From the NCBI RefSeq assembly GCF_964204645.1, contig NC_134025.1:20986001-21050000 (forward strand): a stretch of 64,000 nucleotides of DNA, given 5' to 3'. The position numbers were made by a program, and so were the translations under genes. This document shows, in pieces, positions 45,901 to 56,000 of this stretch. This DNA comes from Tubulanus polymorphus (taxonomy: Eukaryota > Nemertea > Palaeonemertea > Tubulaniformes > Tubulanidae). The notes under the pieces are model-generated. The model was not told where the DNA came from. It did not search any database and worked only from the letters and a program-made list of their open reading frames with translations. Position 1 is the first letter of the stretch. Each line of letters starts with the position of its first letter.

Positions 45901-46762
45901 ATATATACAAGTATATCTGAACTCACGTGCCGAAGTTATTTCTATCAAACCTGAAATGAAAAACGAGATAGAAGTCGAATCATCATTTCAGTTTTGTGTT
46001 TTCTTAGAATGAAAGCGAAATCTTAACGAACATTCGTCAAATGAATAATTCAGATATCATATTTGGTCCGAGTGTATAAATTCCTATGAGAATTATCATA
46101 TATGACTACCCGATAAAATGAGTATTGTCGGATACAAAAACTGGATTTCTCAGATCAGTTTCTTATACAATTCGGGTACTTTAAAGCCAGTCAATTACCC
46201 CATATCTTGAGAGATTCTGGTGACAAGACTTCGACAGAAAATATTATCGGGCATATACATTCAGATCTCTCCATAAAAGTGTCTATCATAGCCAGTGAAT
46301 TATCATTATAATAGTAATTAACCTCACTTGAGGGTACTTCCGTAGTTTAAAACTTTTCCATTAATTATGCCGTTTGAAGTCAATAAGCTTTTTCTGTCGT
46401 AACGGTCTCAATTGCCACATGTAACTTACAACTTACTGTGTAACTAGATTATGAGGTAATTTCGTAAAAAAACTGATCGAAAAGTCTTTCGTTTTATCGT
46501 ATTTATCAAAAATATTTGATGGAGTTGGACAATATCAACTGAATTGCACATTCCATTCAGTATATCGTTAAACGCTTATGAAAAAAATCAAGATATTTAC
46601 GTACGTACCTATGAATACGATTGCTATAAGGCATCCAGCAGTTGTTTGTGTCCAAAATCCTCCTCGATTTAACAAATCGGATCGTCTAGCCGGTGAAAAA
46701 CCACCAACCTTACGATGTTCTTTGGAACAGTCAATATTTGAACAGTTTCTGTCGGCAAGCAT
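39992..46762 (-). CDS. Unknown single-pass membrane protein with C-x3-C-x8-C-x-C module
   Basis: Four exons (46762-46609, 44398-44273, 43122-43054, 40212-39992) give 189 residues; all internal junctions are phase 1. An in-frame stop precedes the ATG. Residues 1-41 are hydrophilic, with Cys7 and Cys12 and basic residues. Residues ~43-64 (AGCLIAIVFIG joined to VFAMIATIRLY across an intron) form one TM helix, so this is probably a signal-anchor (type II) protein. Exon 3 encodes a small Cys module, CPLACQYVTDHSSCLC. The C-terminal exon is hydrophilic (DYPLVPDDGDS, LNNLLTRLMGIKK). I know no family. The Cys exon resembles one in the next minus-strand gene (58153-58094) in spacing and symmetric intron phase. 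The first two exons join well but rest on phase and TM continuity only; a downstream continuation past 39992 is possible. Confidence 0.55.
40257..40697. repeat. TIR element, GGGCCGTGCATAAAG... ends, G-rich interior
   Basis: Starts GGGCCGTGCATAAAGTATGT and ends with CGTCAGCACGGCCCC. The interior holds G-runs (e.g. 40368-40378) and GAGGGGG motifs. It sits in the last intron of the membrane-protein gene. Confidence 0.65.
41120..41550. repeat. GC-rich nested inverted repeats (GCGACGCGATCG type)
   Basis: ACCTGCAACGCGACGCGATCG-like sequence at ~41165 faces TCGCGTCGCGTCGTGTCGCA at ~41520. An inner pair GCCCCGCACACTAG / CTAGTGTGCGGGGG lies at 41291-41304 and 41345-41360. Related GC-rich motifs occur at 55780-56080 and ~56570. 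It is far more GC-rich than its surroundings and lies in an intron. Confidence 0.65.
43860..43894 (+). repeat. Hammerhead-like motif (CTGATGA ... GAAACGT)
   Basis: CCTGATGAAGGCTAATAGAC followed by TTTAACCGAAACGT: the hammerhead core CTGATGA, a short potential stem (GG.TAA / TTaACC) and GAAA with the ACGT stem III palindrome. The base after ACGT is G, disfavoured at a cleavage site, so it may be inactive or a chance/decayed transposon end. Confidence 0.35.
44896..45181. repeat. Inverted-repeat element with ACACCGC(A/T)GTGCGGTGT cores
   Basis: Outer motif CCCTTTCAGTGCT at ~44897 faces AGCACTGAAAGGG at ~45165. Inside are palindromic ACACCGCAGTGCAGTGT and ACACCGCACTGCGGTGTA. It lies in the first intron of the membrane-protein gene. 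Confidence 0.65.
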
Positions 46763-47175
46763 TTCAGCAATAATTTATTGTAAACTTATATTAGCGTCTG
46801 CTACCGGTGGCGGAAAGTATCGACAGTTATATCCTGACCGCGTATGATGCACCGCACACGCGTCAGCCAAGTTACTTACAACACCGTGGACCGATGACGT
46901 CACGTTATTGTTCTCGACGAGCTTCCGTTGTGTCTGCAGAGTTCCTCAAATCACGAATCGACATATGGCATTCGCGGTCAGATTCTGTCGTAATGAGCGA
47001 CAATCTCAGAAAGTTCTTACACCGCTCAGCGAATACATAATATGTATTGATGATATACTTATGTTTCGTTTCGTAACAATCTAAAAGCAGGTTTTTTGGC
47101 GCCAGGGATAGGATTGTCGAGGAATGAAGTGGAATGAAGATGATCTCAAGAAATGCATACATCTATAAGAAATAG

Positions 47176-47390
47176 GGCTACAAAAGATACCTCTTTGTTT
47201 CTCCTAGTCGGCTGGTTCATTTTGTAAACTCCAATAAGGTTTTTAAACATTTCATTTCATTATAGCTGCTGGGTCAGTTATGGATAGCTTGATTATGATT
47301 TTTAAAAAGAGTCAGGGTAGATAGGTGGGCAGCCGGGTCAACTTTTTAGCTCAGCAGAATGTAGAAATAAGGTATCATTTTTCTTTAGCC
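47176..47390. repeat. GGCTAAA TIR element, copy 3
   Basis: Ends GGCTACAAAAGATACCTCTT and AATAAGGTATCATTTTTCTT followed by TAGCC. The interior carries GTCAGGGTAGATAGGTGGGC and GCCGGGTCAACTTTTTAGCT, the complement of the plus-oriented copies. Confidence 0.75.
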
Positions 47391-47441
47391 TAATCATATT
47401 TTGTTACCCCATCGAAGATATTCGTAACGGTATTTATATGA

Positions 47442-47729
47442 ATGATTAGTTATATTGATACATTTCTTATACTACGACTAATCGTCAACTCAATAACATT
47501 TCTGGGAATAGCAATAGAATTATCAATTCACGAAGTGTCGCACGCTCGCGCTGATGAGGTTTGTGACAGAAAAAGCTCGTTTGAAATCAGCAGGAGTTTC
47601 CAGTACGCGCAGTTACCGTACACATGCGGAAACTTCCGTTGTCCGTCCAGTGACTTTGGCAATTATCTTGACAAGTTATTTCCGAAGTCGGATTCTGAAG
47701 CTTACGTTCTCAATGGCGATGTACTCTAA
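47442..47729 (+). CDS. Weak candidate small secreted protein (95 aa)
   Basis: A single open frame begins with a hydrophobic segment (LILRLIVNSITFLGIAIE) followed by an ARA-type cleavage-like site and a hydrophilic part with three Cys (DEVCDRKSS, YTCGNFRCPSSD). No splice sites, polyadenylation signal or recognisable family support it, and a second frame overlaps it. Chance is quite possible. Confidence 0.15.
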   Translation: MISYIDTFLILRLIVNSITFLGIAIELSIHEVSHARADEVCDRKSSFEISRSFQYAQLPYTCGNFRCPSSDFGNYLDKLFPKSDSEAYVLNGDVL

Positions 47730-49265
47730 ATCTGAAACATTTGTACAATGGAAACCACTCAGGCCGAATAGTTATTTAGACGGGATCTAGGCTTTGAATT
47801 TGCGATGGGAAGTTATTTCACAAGCTTTCGATATACGCCATTGAGGGACCAGGAAATATTTCTTAGAAAACTTACGAAAACGATATCGAAATGGATACTA
47901 TAATATATTTTGGGTTTCTCTCTGGGACTTGTTTTTAGAAAACTCTTTTATCACTTGTGTGAGCCTTTGTGGATATATGTCAGACAATTCTTTTCCAAAG
48001 TCCTAATCAAAGCTGCGCGAAATCTCGACAAATGTTTCATCTAATCCGCTGTTTTCCGTTTGCCATTCTCAATCATCATCGTTAATCACGCAGGCAGGTC
48101 GAAGTGTGAAGAATAAAAATCTACCTTTTTGACTAACGATCATTGGACATTTTGGGTCGTTAACGAACAATGGGGCATTTTGGATCGAAAGATGGTCAGT
48201 TTACATCGCAATTCTCCTATTTTGCGCAAAAGGCGTTAGAAGCCCTGATATGTAATGCCTAGTTTTTGAGTAGTCGAGATGTCATCATACTGAACGTAGA
48301 ACAATAGAGATAGAAACCTTTTTTTTTTAAATCAGAATCGCCCAAATTAATTTCAGCAAAGCATTTCTCTTCCGTTCAGGATGTTGACCGATACTTACGA
48401 AAACATATGAGAAAACCTTCTTCAACAGCATCTGTTTCGTCCACCGAAATGTGTTGTTTACGCGCGGTGTTTTTCTTCCAGGAAATCACACCTCCCACCC
48501 ACAACAATTTCCCTCCGATATCGGAAATCGTGATCAGCCATCGCCGTGCATTATATAACGTAGCTGATCGGCTAAGTAAGCATAAAATAGATTAACCGGT
48601 CAGTATAATAGTTATCATTTATTGCCCAGTATAATATAGTCAAGGCAAGAATGATGTATGGTATAAGGTGATGTAACTCGAAAAACGAAAAAAAAAACCC
48701 AAAATATTCCTGAAGATGACTTAGGATATAGACGAAACGTTGAATAAACTACTTGCTTAAAGAAACATTCTCGGACCTTATTTTTTCTCGTAATTATTGT
48801 GGGAATCGCTTTATGTAAACTGTAGCGAGGCTTCCGATTATGACCGTTCTGACCGACTGGCGCCGGGTGGTATCTCGTGAGACGTTCGGGGCCACTATAA
48901 TTTGATCAGTCCAAAATTGGTCGGGAAATGAACGAGAATTGACGGCAAATGAATGACGCCGTTATATAGGCGCATGAGCTAATGCCGGCCAGTCGATTAA
49001 TCAGCGATAAATAAAGATATTGCGTGGTGATAAAGCGATACGGTAACACGGCGTATAAACACTAACCGGCGTTTATGAAGTCGACAACTGACACCGCGGC
49101 CATCTTTATTTGACGGGTAACGCGTGACACATAGAAATCACGCAATTCACCCCTCGGATCGAGGATCATAATTAATCGGCCAGACTGGACACCCGTTTGC
49201 TGGCCGTCACATCGACGCGACAAAATTTGTCGTTTTTCATAGGAAAAACTCGAACCTTTCCAATC

Positions 49266-49496
49266 CGGGGTGGCCACTTTTCTTTTGACTGGCTTTTCCC
49301 TGACTATTCCCTGACAGGCACGTTGTTTTCCCTGATTTTATCTGCTAAAATTACCAATTAACACAGTCAAATACGTAAGATATAGACGGACACTGTTTGA
49401 TTTTAGAAAAGATTCCCTGACTATTCCCTGACTTTTTTGAGAAAATTCCCTGCGTTTTCCCTGAATACCCAGATTTCCATGTAAGTGGCCACCCTG
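49266..49496. repeat. MITE with CAGGGTGGCCAC ends, copy 2
   Basis: Opens GGGGTGGCCACTTTTCTTTT and closes AAGTGGCCACCCTG. Inside are at least six TCCCTGA(C/A/T) repeats. It is related to 35504-35707 in inverse orientation. Confidence 0.8.
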
Positions 49497-50054
49497 CAGC
49501 CTAATGCCGTTGTATTCGTTTTCCCACCTGGTGACTATTTAATAGGCTAAATGGGCAATGTTTTTACATTCTGGATCATACCCAAAATTCTCATTAATCC
49601 GTGATATGGTCACCGCAATATATACGTATTACGTGTTTTCAGCCGTAAGTCTACTCAAAGATAACGACCTAGGAAAAATCTGTGAGTGACTATATTTGTT
49701 TGACGGAAATGACGACCGATGCATGAATAAAAGATGACTTTCTATCGTATAATCTGTTCCCCTTTTACTCACTCTTGTCAGGCGATATCAATAACAGACG
49801 ACGCATCTATCCTAAATTCAAGCAACTTCAGCATCATTTCCTCTACTGCAATAACATTTGCCTCAATTAAGTCAGAACTGTTAAGCTGGGTCCACACTGC
49901 ACACCGCACTAGCGAGTTTCTTATCAATGGTTTTTATGGTTATTATCAAATCGAAAGTAAGTGTAGCTTGTTCAGTCACAAGATATTCGTAAAAATTAGA
50001 TAAGTGTTTGAAGTGTTGAAGAGGACCTGCCTCTAGTGGAAAACTGAAACAATA

Positions 50055-50450
50055 TCTAATTTTAGTTGCCGTATTCTTTTTAATATGTTAGTCTTAAGTG
50101 CTTTTTGATGCCGTAAAAACCTTTGAAATAATTTGTTGATACATTTATAACTACTATGCGTTATTCAAGAGTTTCTATCTGAGTCAATGTGCACTACGTC
50201 ATCAGTCTTGGCGTACAAAATAAAGAAAGAATACAAATGTGATTAATGGCGTTCATTTTGCAATTAAATACATATGTTTCATGACTTGTATATTATATTG
50301 AATGAATTTGTATGCCTTTTTTATAATCGATTTTAATGATTTTCATGCGCCATCGATATTGGGGATGGCCTGGTTAGACTGGTTACCGGTCAATTGAATT
50401 CAATTGTCGATATGTTTAAATTCAAAATAGCTTTATTGATCCTTAATTTT
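50055..50450 (+). repeat. Dispersed repeat, copy B (family of 5345 and 62425)
   Basis: TGCCGTAAAAACCTTTG, ATGTGCACTACGTCATCAGT, GACTGGTTACCGGTCAATTG and GCTTTATTGATCCTTAATTT align in order with copy A. Confidence 0.65.
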
Positions 50451-50805
50451 ATATCATGTTCATTCATTGTCAATTATATTAAGCAATATATCTATATACG
50501 TCCTATCTTCAAGACGTCAATTAACTTTCAAGTTAGTTTTCTTGTCTATGTATAGTAACCCACAGTTTAGTTTTCTAGTTTAAATCAGAGGCGTGACAAA
50601 ATACGCCAACAACGACCGATATTAATCAATATTGCAGACGTGTTGACGATCCATTAATAAGATACAATTTAGTAGGAACTCCCTGTCCACAGAGAATGCT
50701 ATGACAACAGTTTTCTTTTGTGATTTAAATATCATATAAACGTCCAAACTGTATTAAAAAAAACTGTCTCGAAAATTAATCGATAATGATGACAGTTAAC
50801 TACAT

Positions 50806-50947
50806 ACAGTAGACTCCGCCCAAGTCGGAACCGATCAACTCGGATAATTTTTGAAATATTTCTTGTGACAATGAAATGTTTACGTAACGTCCAACTCGGG
50901 AACATTTTTACGGTCCCAAAAGTTTTGACTGAGCGAAGTCTACTGTA
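50806..50947. repeat. TIR element, ACAGTAGACT(C/T).GC.CA ends
   Basis: Starts ACAGTAGACTCCGCCCAAGT and ends GACTGAGCGAAGTCTACTGT. The interior AACTCGGATAATT and CCAACTCGGGAACA is related to the ACAGTAAACCTTG family. Confidence 0.75.
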
Positions 50948-51829
50948 TTTCTTTTAATATGACTTTTTAATAGTCTTATTTTTTGCTTTATTTTCTATTT
51001 CATTTCTATGTTTGGTTCTTTCGCATCGACAGTCGTAAATATCAATGAATACGATATGTCTCAATGACCGCAAAATTTGAAAACAGTCTACGAGGCGATG
51101 AATATTTGATTCTGTATTTTTCTGCAAGATGATATTTCATCGAGAAATCGAAAAGAAAAGATATTCAAAAAATGCCTACAATAAGCTTCCGTACGTATTG
51201 GACAAAGGCTTGTAACGAAGATGAATATCGCCGCCATTAGACCATCACTAGACTCTATAAATCGATATTCTCGGAAACTGAGTGAAACAACAATCATTCT
51301 TCCAAAACAGACATAAGTACCATATATATTATTGAAAAATCCCAAATCGTGTTAGAGCATGATATGAATATCATAATGAATCTGCTGCGCTGAGAGGGCA
51401 TCGAGAATTTGACATGGATGGAAACGCAGTATACGTATTCGCTTAAATGTGTTTCCTTAAATATCTGTCAATATCATTCACACAGTTAGATATTCAAAAA
51501 GTTCAAAATATATTTCCTTAATTGTTGTGTTAAAGCTGTATATATGTCCACTTCATATTTCTCAAGTTTATTCATACTGTTACAAAAATGCATTTCCCTT
51601 TGTACATTCTAAAATAATATTTGTGTTGTTTTAAAGCTTTATCACTCTGGCAACCAATGAGGAACCGCAATATCTGTCTGTTGATTGTAAATGTTTCATA
51701 TTTTTAAGTCTTCCTCCATGTACCATTGAGCTGGTTGAAATGTTAATAAAATCCTATTCTAATCCTTATGTTGTCACAACTCATTTTCAATTAACTTTGA
51801 TCTGGATTTTTAAGCTCCCGAATCCATAT

Positions 51830-52020
51830 ATCATCACAGGACCCACGAAATATACAAAAAATCCATTTTTTCTACTCAGATATTGGTATAGTTTTCATAA
51901 ATAATTGATTCGTATAAGAAAATGTTCATCCAGGCGAAGGCGAAGGCGGAAACTACTACAACGAAACTGGTGGATCCTCGCCTGCCATAGGTGGAATCCT
52001 CGAATGCCACAGGAAGTCGT
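51830..52020 (-). repeat. Dispersed repeat (GGCAGGCGAGGA family), copy 2
   Basis: On the minus strand this carries GGCATTCGAGGATTCC, ATGGCAGGCGAGGATCCACC and CTACTAGT-like downstream sequence, as at 37814-38030. Confidence 0.6.
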
Positions 52021-52524
52021 ATGTTCCCCATACTATGCTCTATAAATATTAAGGCGTATTAAACTAATTTCGAATTGAATTTGAATTTTGAGTTATCACC
52101 ATTCAAGACCGTTCAATTCCGTAAATTTAGACCAGTGACTGTACATGCTTTATTCTATGAGCATAATTCAGGTAATTACGTCCTATGTTTGATGAGAAAA
52201 TGAAAGATACAACGAATCGATCGTGTTTTGTCGAATGCAAACGTATGAAGGAAATTATTCGGTAAAACTTCTCTTTTTTTTATTCGTGAGTGGTAGTCTT
52301 CATGACGTACACATCTAAAACATATCTTGCGAAAACGATTGAATTAGATAAAGTGAATACGCTAGGTTGTATTTGTCTCCTCTATATCGGTTAGTAGATT
52401 GTTTGAATTATTTTCTACTGAAAATAGATCGAAAGATCTACATTGACACGTTGATAGAATTGATGCAAGCGGAGAAATGTATGTTCGTATTTTTAATTCG
52501 TATTGAATGGGGTACCGGCACCGC

Positions 52525-52640
52525 TACTGTGGCAATCGAGGATTCCACTCATGGCAGGCGAGGAGCCGCCAGGTTCGCTAGTGGTTACTCAGTTACCGCG
52601 CTTCAATTTCTTCTACATTTTAATCAAATTCGAATCAACT
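52525..52640 (+). repeat. Dispersed repeat (GGCAGGCGAGGA family), copy 3
   Basis: GGCAATCGAGGATTCCACTC, GGCAGGCGAGGAGCCGCCAG and CGCTTCAATTTCTTCTACAT match copy 1 closely. Confidence 0.65.
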
Positions 52641-53019
52641 TTTCTCATCCGCAGATCTTTTTTCATTAAAACTATACCATACACTCATTGGGGACGCCAA
52701 TCCTATATACATACTTGATGACTTGTTTGACAAAATTTCCATTTAGGAGCTAAAAATCCAGTGAAAAAGAACTAATTTTCACTATCTACAACCGAGTACA
52801 TTGTTGCACCATCTGGTGTGTGCCGGTACCCCATTACTGAGTTACTGGAAAATCGTATATTTAATACGTGTAGACCCATTGCCTCTAGTCCACGGTAGAC
52901 TTTATGACGGGGGCACTATACAAACACAAATTATCTAGTTACATTTGTTCAAGTTTTTATCTTCTTTGCTGATTACGGTGTTCAAGTAACTCGTGAACGC
53001 TCAATCAGATACCTTTTTG

Positions 53020-56000
53020 TTATTCTCTTTCATAGCAGATGCACTCCTTGTCGCTGATAGGAACACACAAATATTTCGACGGATCGCCAGAAACGATGCA
53101 TTCTCGATAAGAAGGCTTCGCGTTTTTGCCTATGCCTTTCGAACCTGCTCCAAATATCGCCAATCGTCGGCCCGATTTGCATTCGCAAACTGTACGGCCA
53201 TTTTCAGTTTTTACTCCAGTACAGTAGTTGGGGCATTCTGTGCGCGCTTCACGAAACCGGCGAAGTTTTCTCGGTCGTTCTATTGAAATAGAAAATGACA
53301 GATGACTAAGTATAATATAGAAATAAACCAGGTCGAAATACAGGTCTCAAATTATTCATCTTTCGAAGCACGTAAAAATCACCCTCCCTCGGTGGTGATT
53401 CGATCCTGATGGCATCGAGAGACTACGGCTGAGTCTCGCGATGTAGCATCAGGGTCAAAGCCCTGCCGAGCAAGGATGATAAAAACAAATGATTCTTAAT
53501 AATGCTGCTAACTTAGTCAGGCTGTGAGTCATAACAACCAATAAAAAGACCCTGACATTCTCTTAAGAACCAATAGGGTTACACTGTTACTTGCAGTTGG
53601 GACGTAAAACTTTAAACTAAGCTGAACTGTGAATTAAACGTCATGAATACGGCTACATGTGTTACCGGCTAAGGTAAAATCTAGCAAGGAATTTACTTTA
53701 ACCGATAGCTAAAAATGCGCAGCCGGCCTTACATCATAACTTCGGCACAATTTCAAATAGATAAAAACATATTGAGTAAAATTCCACAATATACAATCAA
53801 AAACAACAGCTATTGTTATATTCCTGACGTTTCTCTGACAAATACTTTTTTCAGATCTTTCAAAAGCCTTTTATTCACTTAATATAACTAAACTCTTAAA
53901 AATTTGCATTGTTATGGTATTAGAAGGATTTCACTCACGTGGTTTCGTAGTTACTTAGATAAAAGAAAGATGTACGTTAAACAGAATGGTGCGAAATCAA
54001 ATATTTATTATATTGAGTATTGAATCCCGCAAGGTTCGGTCTTTGGACCACTTCTCTTTCTTTTATATACAAATGATCTTTGGAAATCACTTCTCTTAGA
54101 TTTCTTTAATGTATTCTATTCGCTGATGAAATATACTACCATTAGTATTACTGGTAGAAATATGTGTACAATTCCCAAAGATGTAAATACTTATCTCAAA
54201 ATACTCATTGGTTCTCCGGAAACTCACTCTAAATCTAATCATTAAACCTTTTCAATTCGATCTTACTGAAGCACAGCCTTCATACTTGTACTGTGTCCTT
54301 CATTATACTGCCTGTTACGTCATCACATCCGATTGTTTGGTTTATAAATTGTGTAATATTGTACCGATAAGTACGCCAGTAGTTTTATTTGTAAATTACC
54401 TCTGAAGTATAATGTAAACAAATTCACATTCAAATTCAACTCTGAAGATGGGTGGAAGTTAGTCGTCGAATAAACACTATAATCCGTGTACACTGTAGAA
54501 AAATGAAGAAATCCCACACTTCGAATTAAATTATACGATAGAATTTATCATTTTGAAACCGCAACGTTTCGGCTGTTGACTAACAGCCATCATCATTTGT
54601 AGCTGCAGCTGATTCGGGCCATAATAGAAAAGAATATGTGATTCATTCTCCACCACCAATTATGTTTGTTATTTTACACCAGACGAAAATCCGTCTTAAA
54701 GTCGTTTAGATAAAGTTTCTTTTAACGTATTTTTCGTGTCGTCTAACAATTATTGGATATTGAGGACTCGTATTTTCATAACAGGACCCCAATCAGCCAC
54801 TCTGTAAAACTATGGATTCAGCAATAAACTACGTCATTGAAATTGCGAATCCTACGACATAGGTTTTCGCGTATTTCGAAAAATCATAACTTAAACGAAA
54901 CACAAGTGTGTAAGTATTTGTGTAATAACGGAACGTTAGGTCAACATATTCTCCACGTTTCGTATGGTCGGTGAGAGGATTTTTACATACACCAATCTTG
55001 AAATCCAAGTCCTTAAAATTGCATACGTAGGTAATGGTAATAGTTACGCAGATTAGTGGGTATCGACGGTATCCAATGACTCGCATCCAGTTCGTGTGCC
55101 CCGAAGGGAATATCTAAATTTGAATGTTGAATGTGAATAATATTTATCCATTCGTATATGTATCGTATGACTTATGTTTTATACCAATGAAAATCAGGTT
55201 TAAGGTATTTATGTCGTTCTACAATCTCTGTTATCTAATCCAATAAATGAGGTTTTTTAAAGTCTGGTTCTTTTTATCTTTTCGGAGCCATTTTTCCACC
55301 CTCCTCGGGAATACCGGTAATCGTTTTAAAACCACTAACTGAGGAACCTTTTTATTAGAAACGATCCTCGCAAAAATCTCCTGACTATGTTTTAATTGCG
55401 AAATACGTCTAGCCGGCCGTCATATCTTAAAGGCTTGTGAAAGGCTGAAAAAATTGATACCTCGTTCCTCCTTTCTGCTGAGCTTAAAAGTTGACCCGGC
55501 CGGCCGCCTATCAACCCTGTACATAACCTTTTTTAATCATGATCAAGCTAACCATAACAGACCCGACAGTGATAGAAATGAACTGATTTCATTGATTTTC
55601 AAAATGACACGGCCGATTAGGAGAAACAAGGTATCCTTTCTGTTTAGCCTAAAGAGAATGTTAAAAAAGAAAGTATATTTTGTCAACGGTACACCAGACA
55701 CTCGCATTATGATATCATATGATATGATATGTGTCACGCACCCTGCATTTTTCTCGTATGTGCTTAACAACCTGCGACCGCTTGCAACGCGATGCGATCG
55801 ATTGCAAGGGTCGCAAATAGGAATCAGGGCGCTCTACAACTGGCAACTATCTAGAAGCGACGAATTCGATCAACTAGCAGCGATCGTCCGACAGATTTTT
55901 TCCAGTTGCGGTGACCTGAACACGTATTTACGACACGTTTGTAAGCGACAGCGACGGAAAAACCATCCGTCGCTCTTTAGCTGCTAACTTTTTCAGTAAA

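Larger units (their letters stand above)
46763..53019. other. 6.2-kb spacer between the two minus-strand Cys-module genes
   Basis: No supported gene. It contains repeats at 47176-47390, 48708-48742, 49266-49496, 50055-50450, 50806-50947, 51830-52020 and 52525-52640. The open frame at 47442-47729 is discussed separately as a weak candidate. The promoter of the membrane-protein gene should lie just right of 46762. Confidence 0.5.

Noticed and set aside
55454-55987. 177-residue open frame on the plus strand
   Set aside because: It runs from one TIR element into a GC-rich inverted repeat and overlaps, in antisense, an intron of the secreted-precursor gene; composition is repeat-derived.
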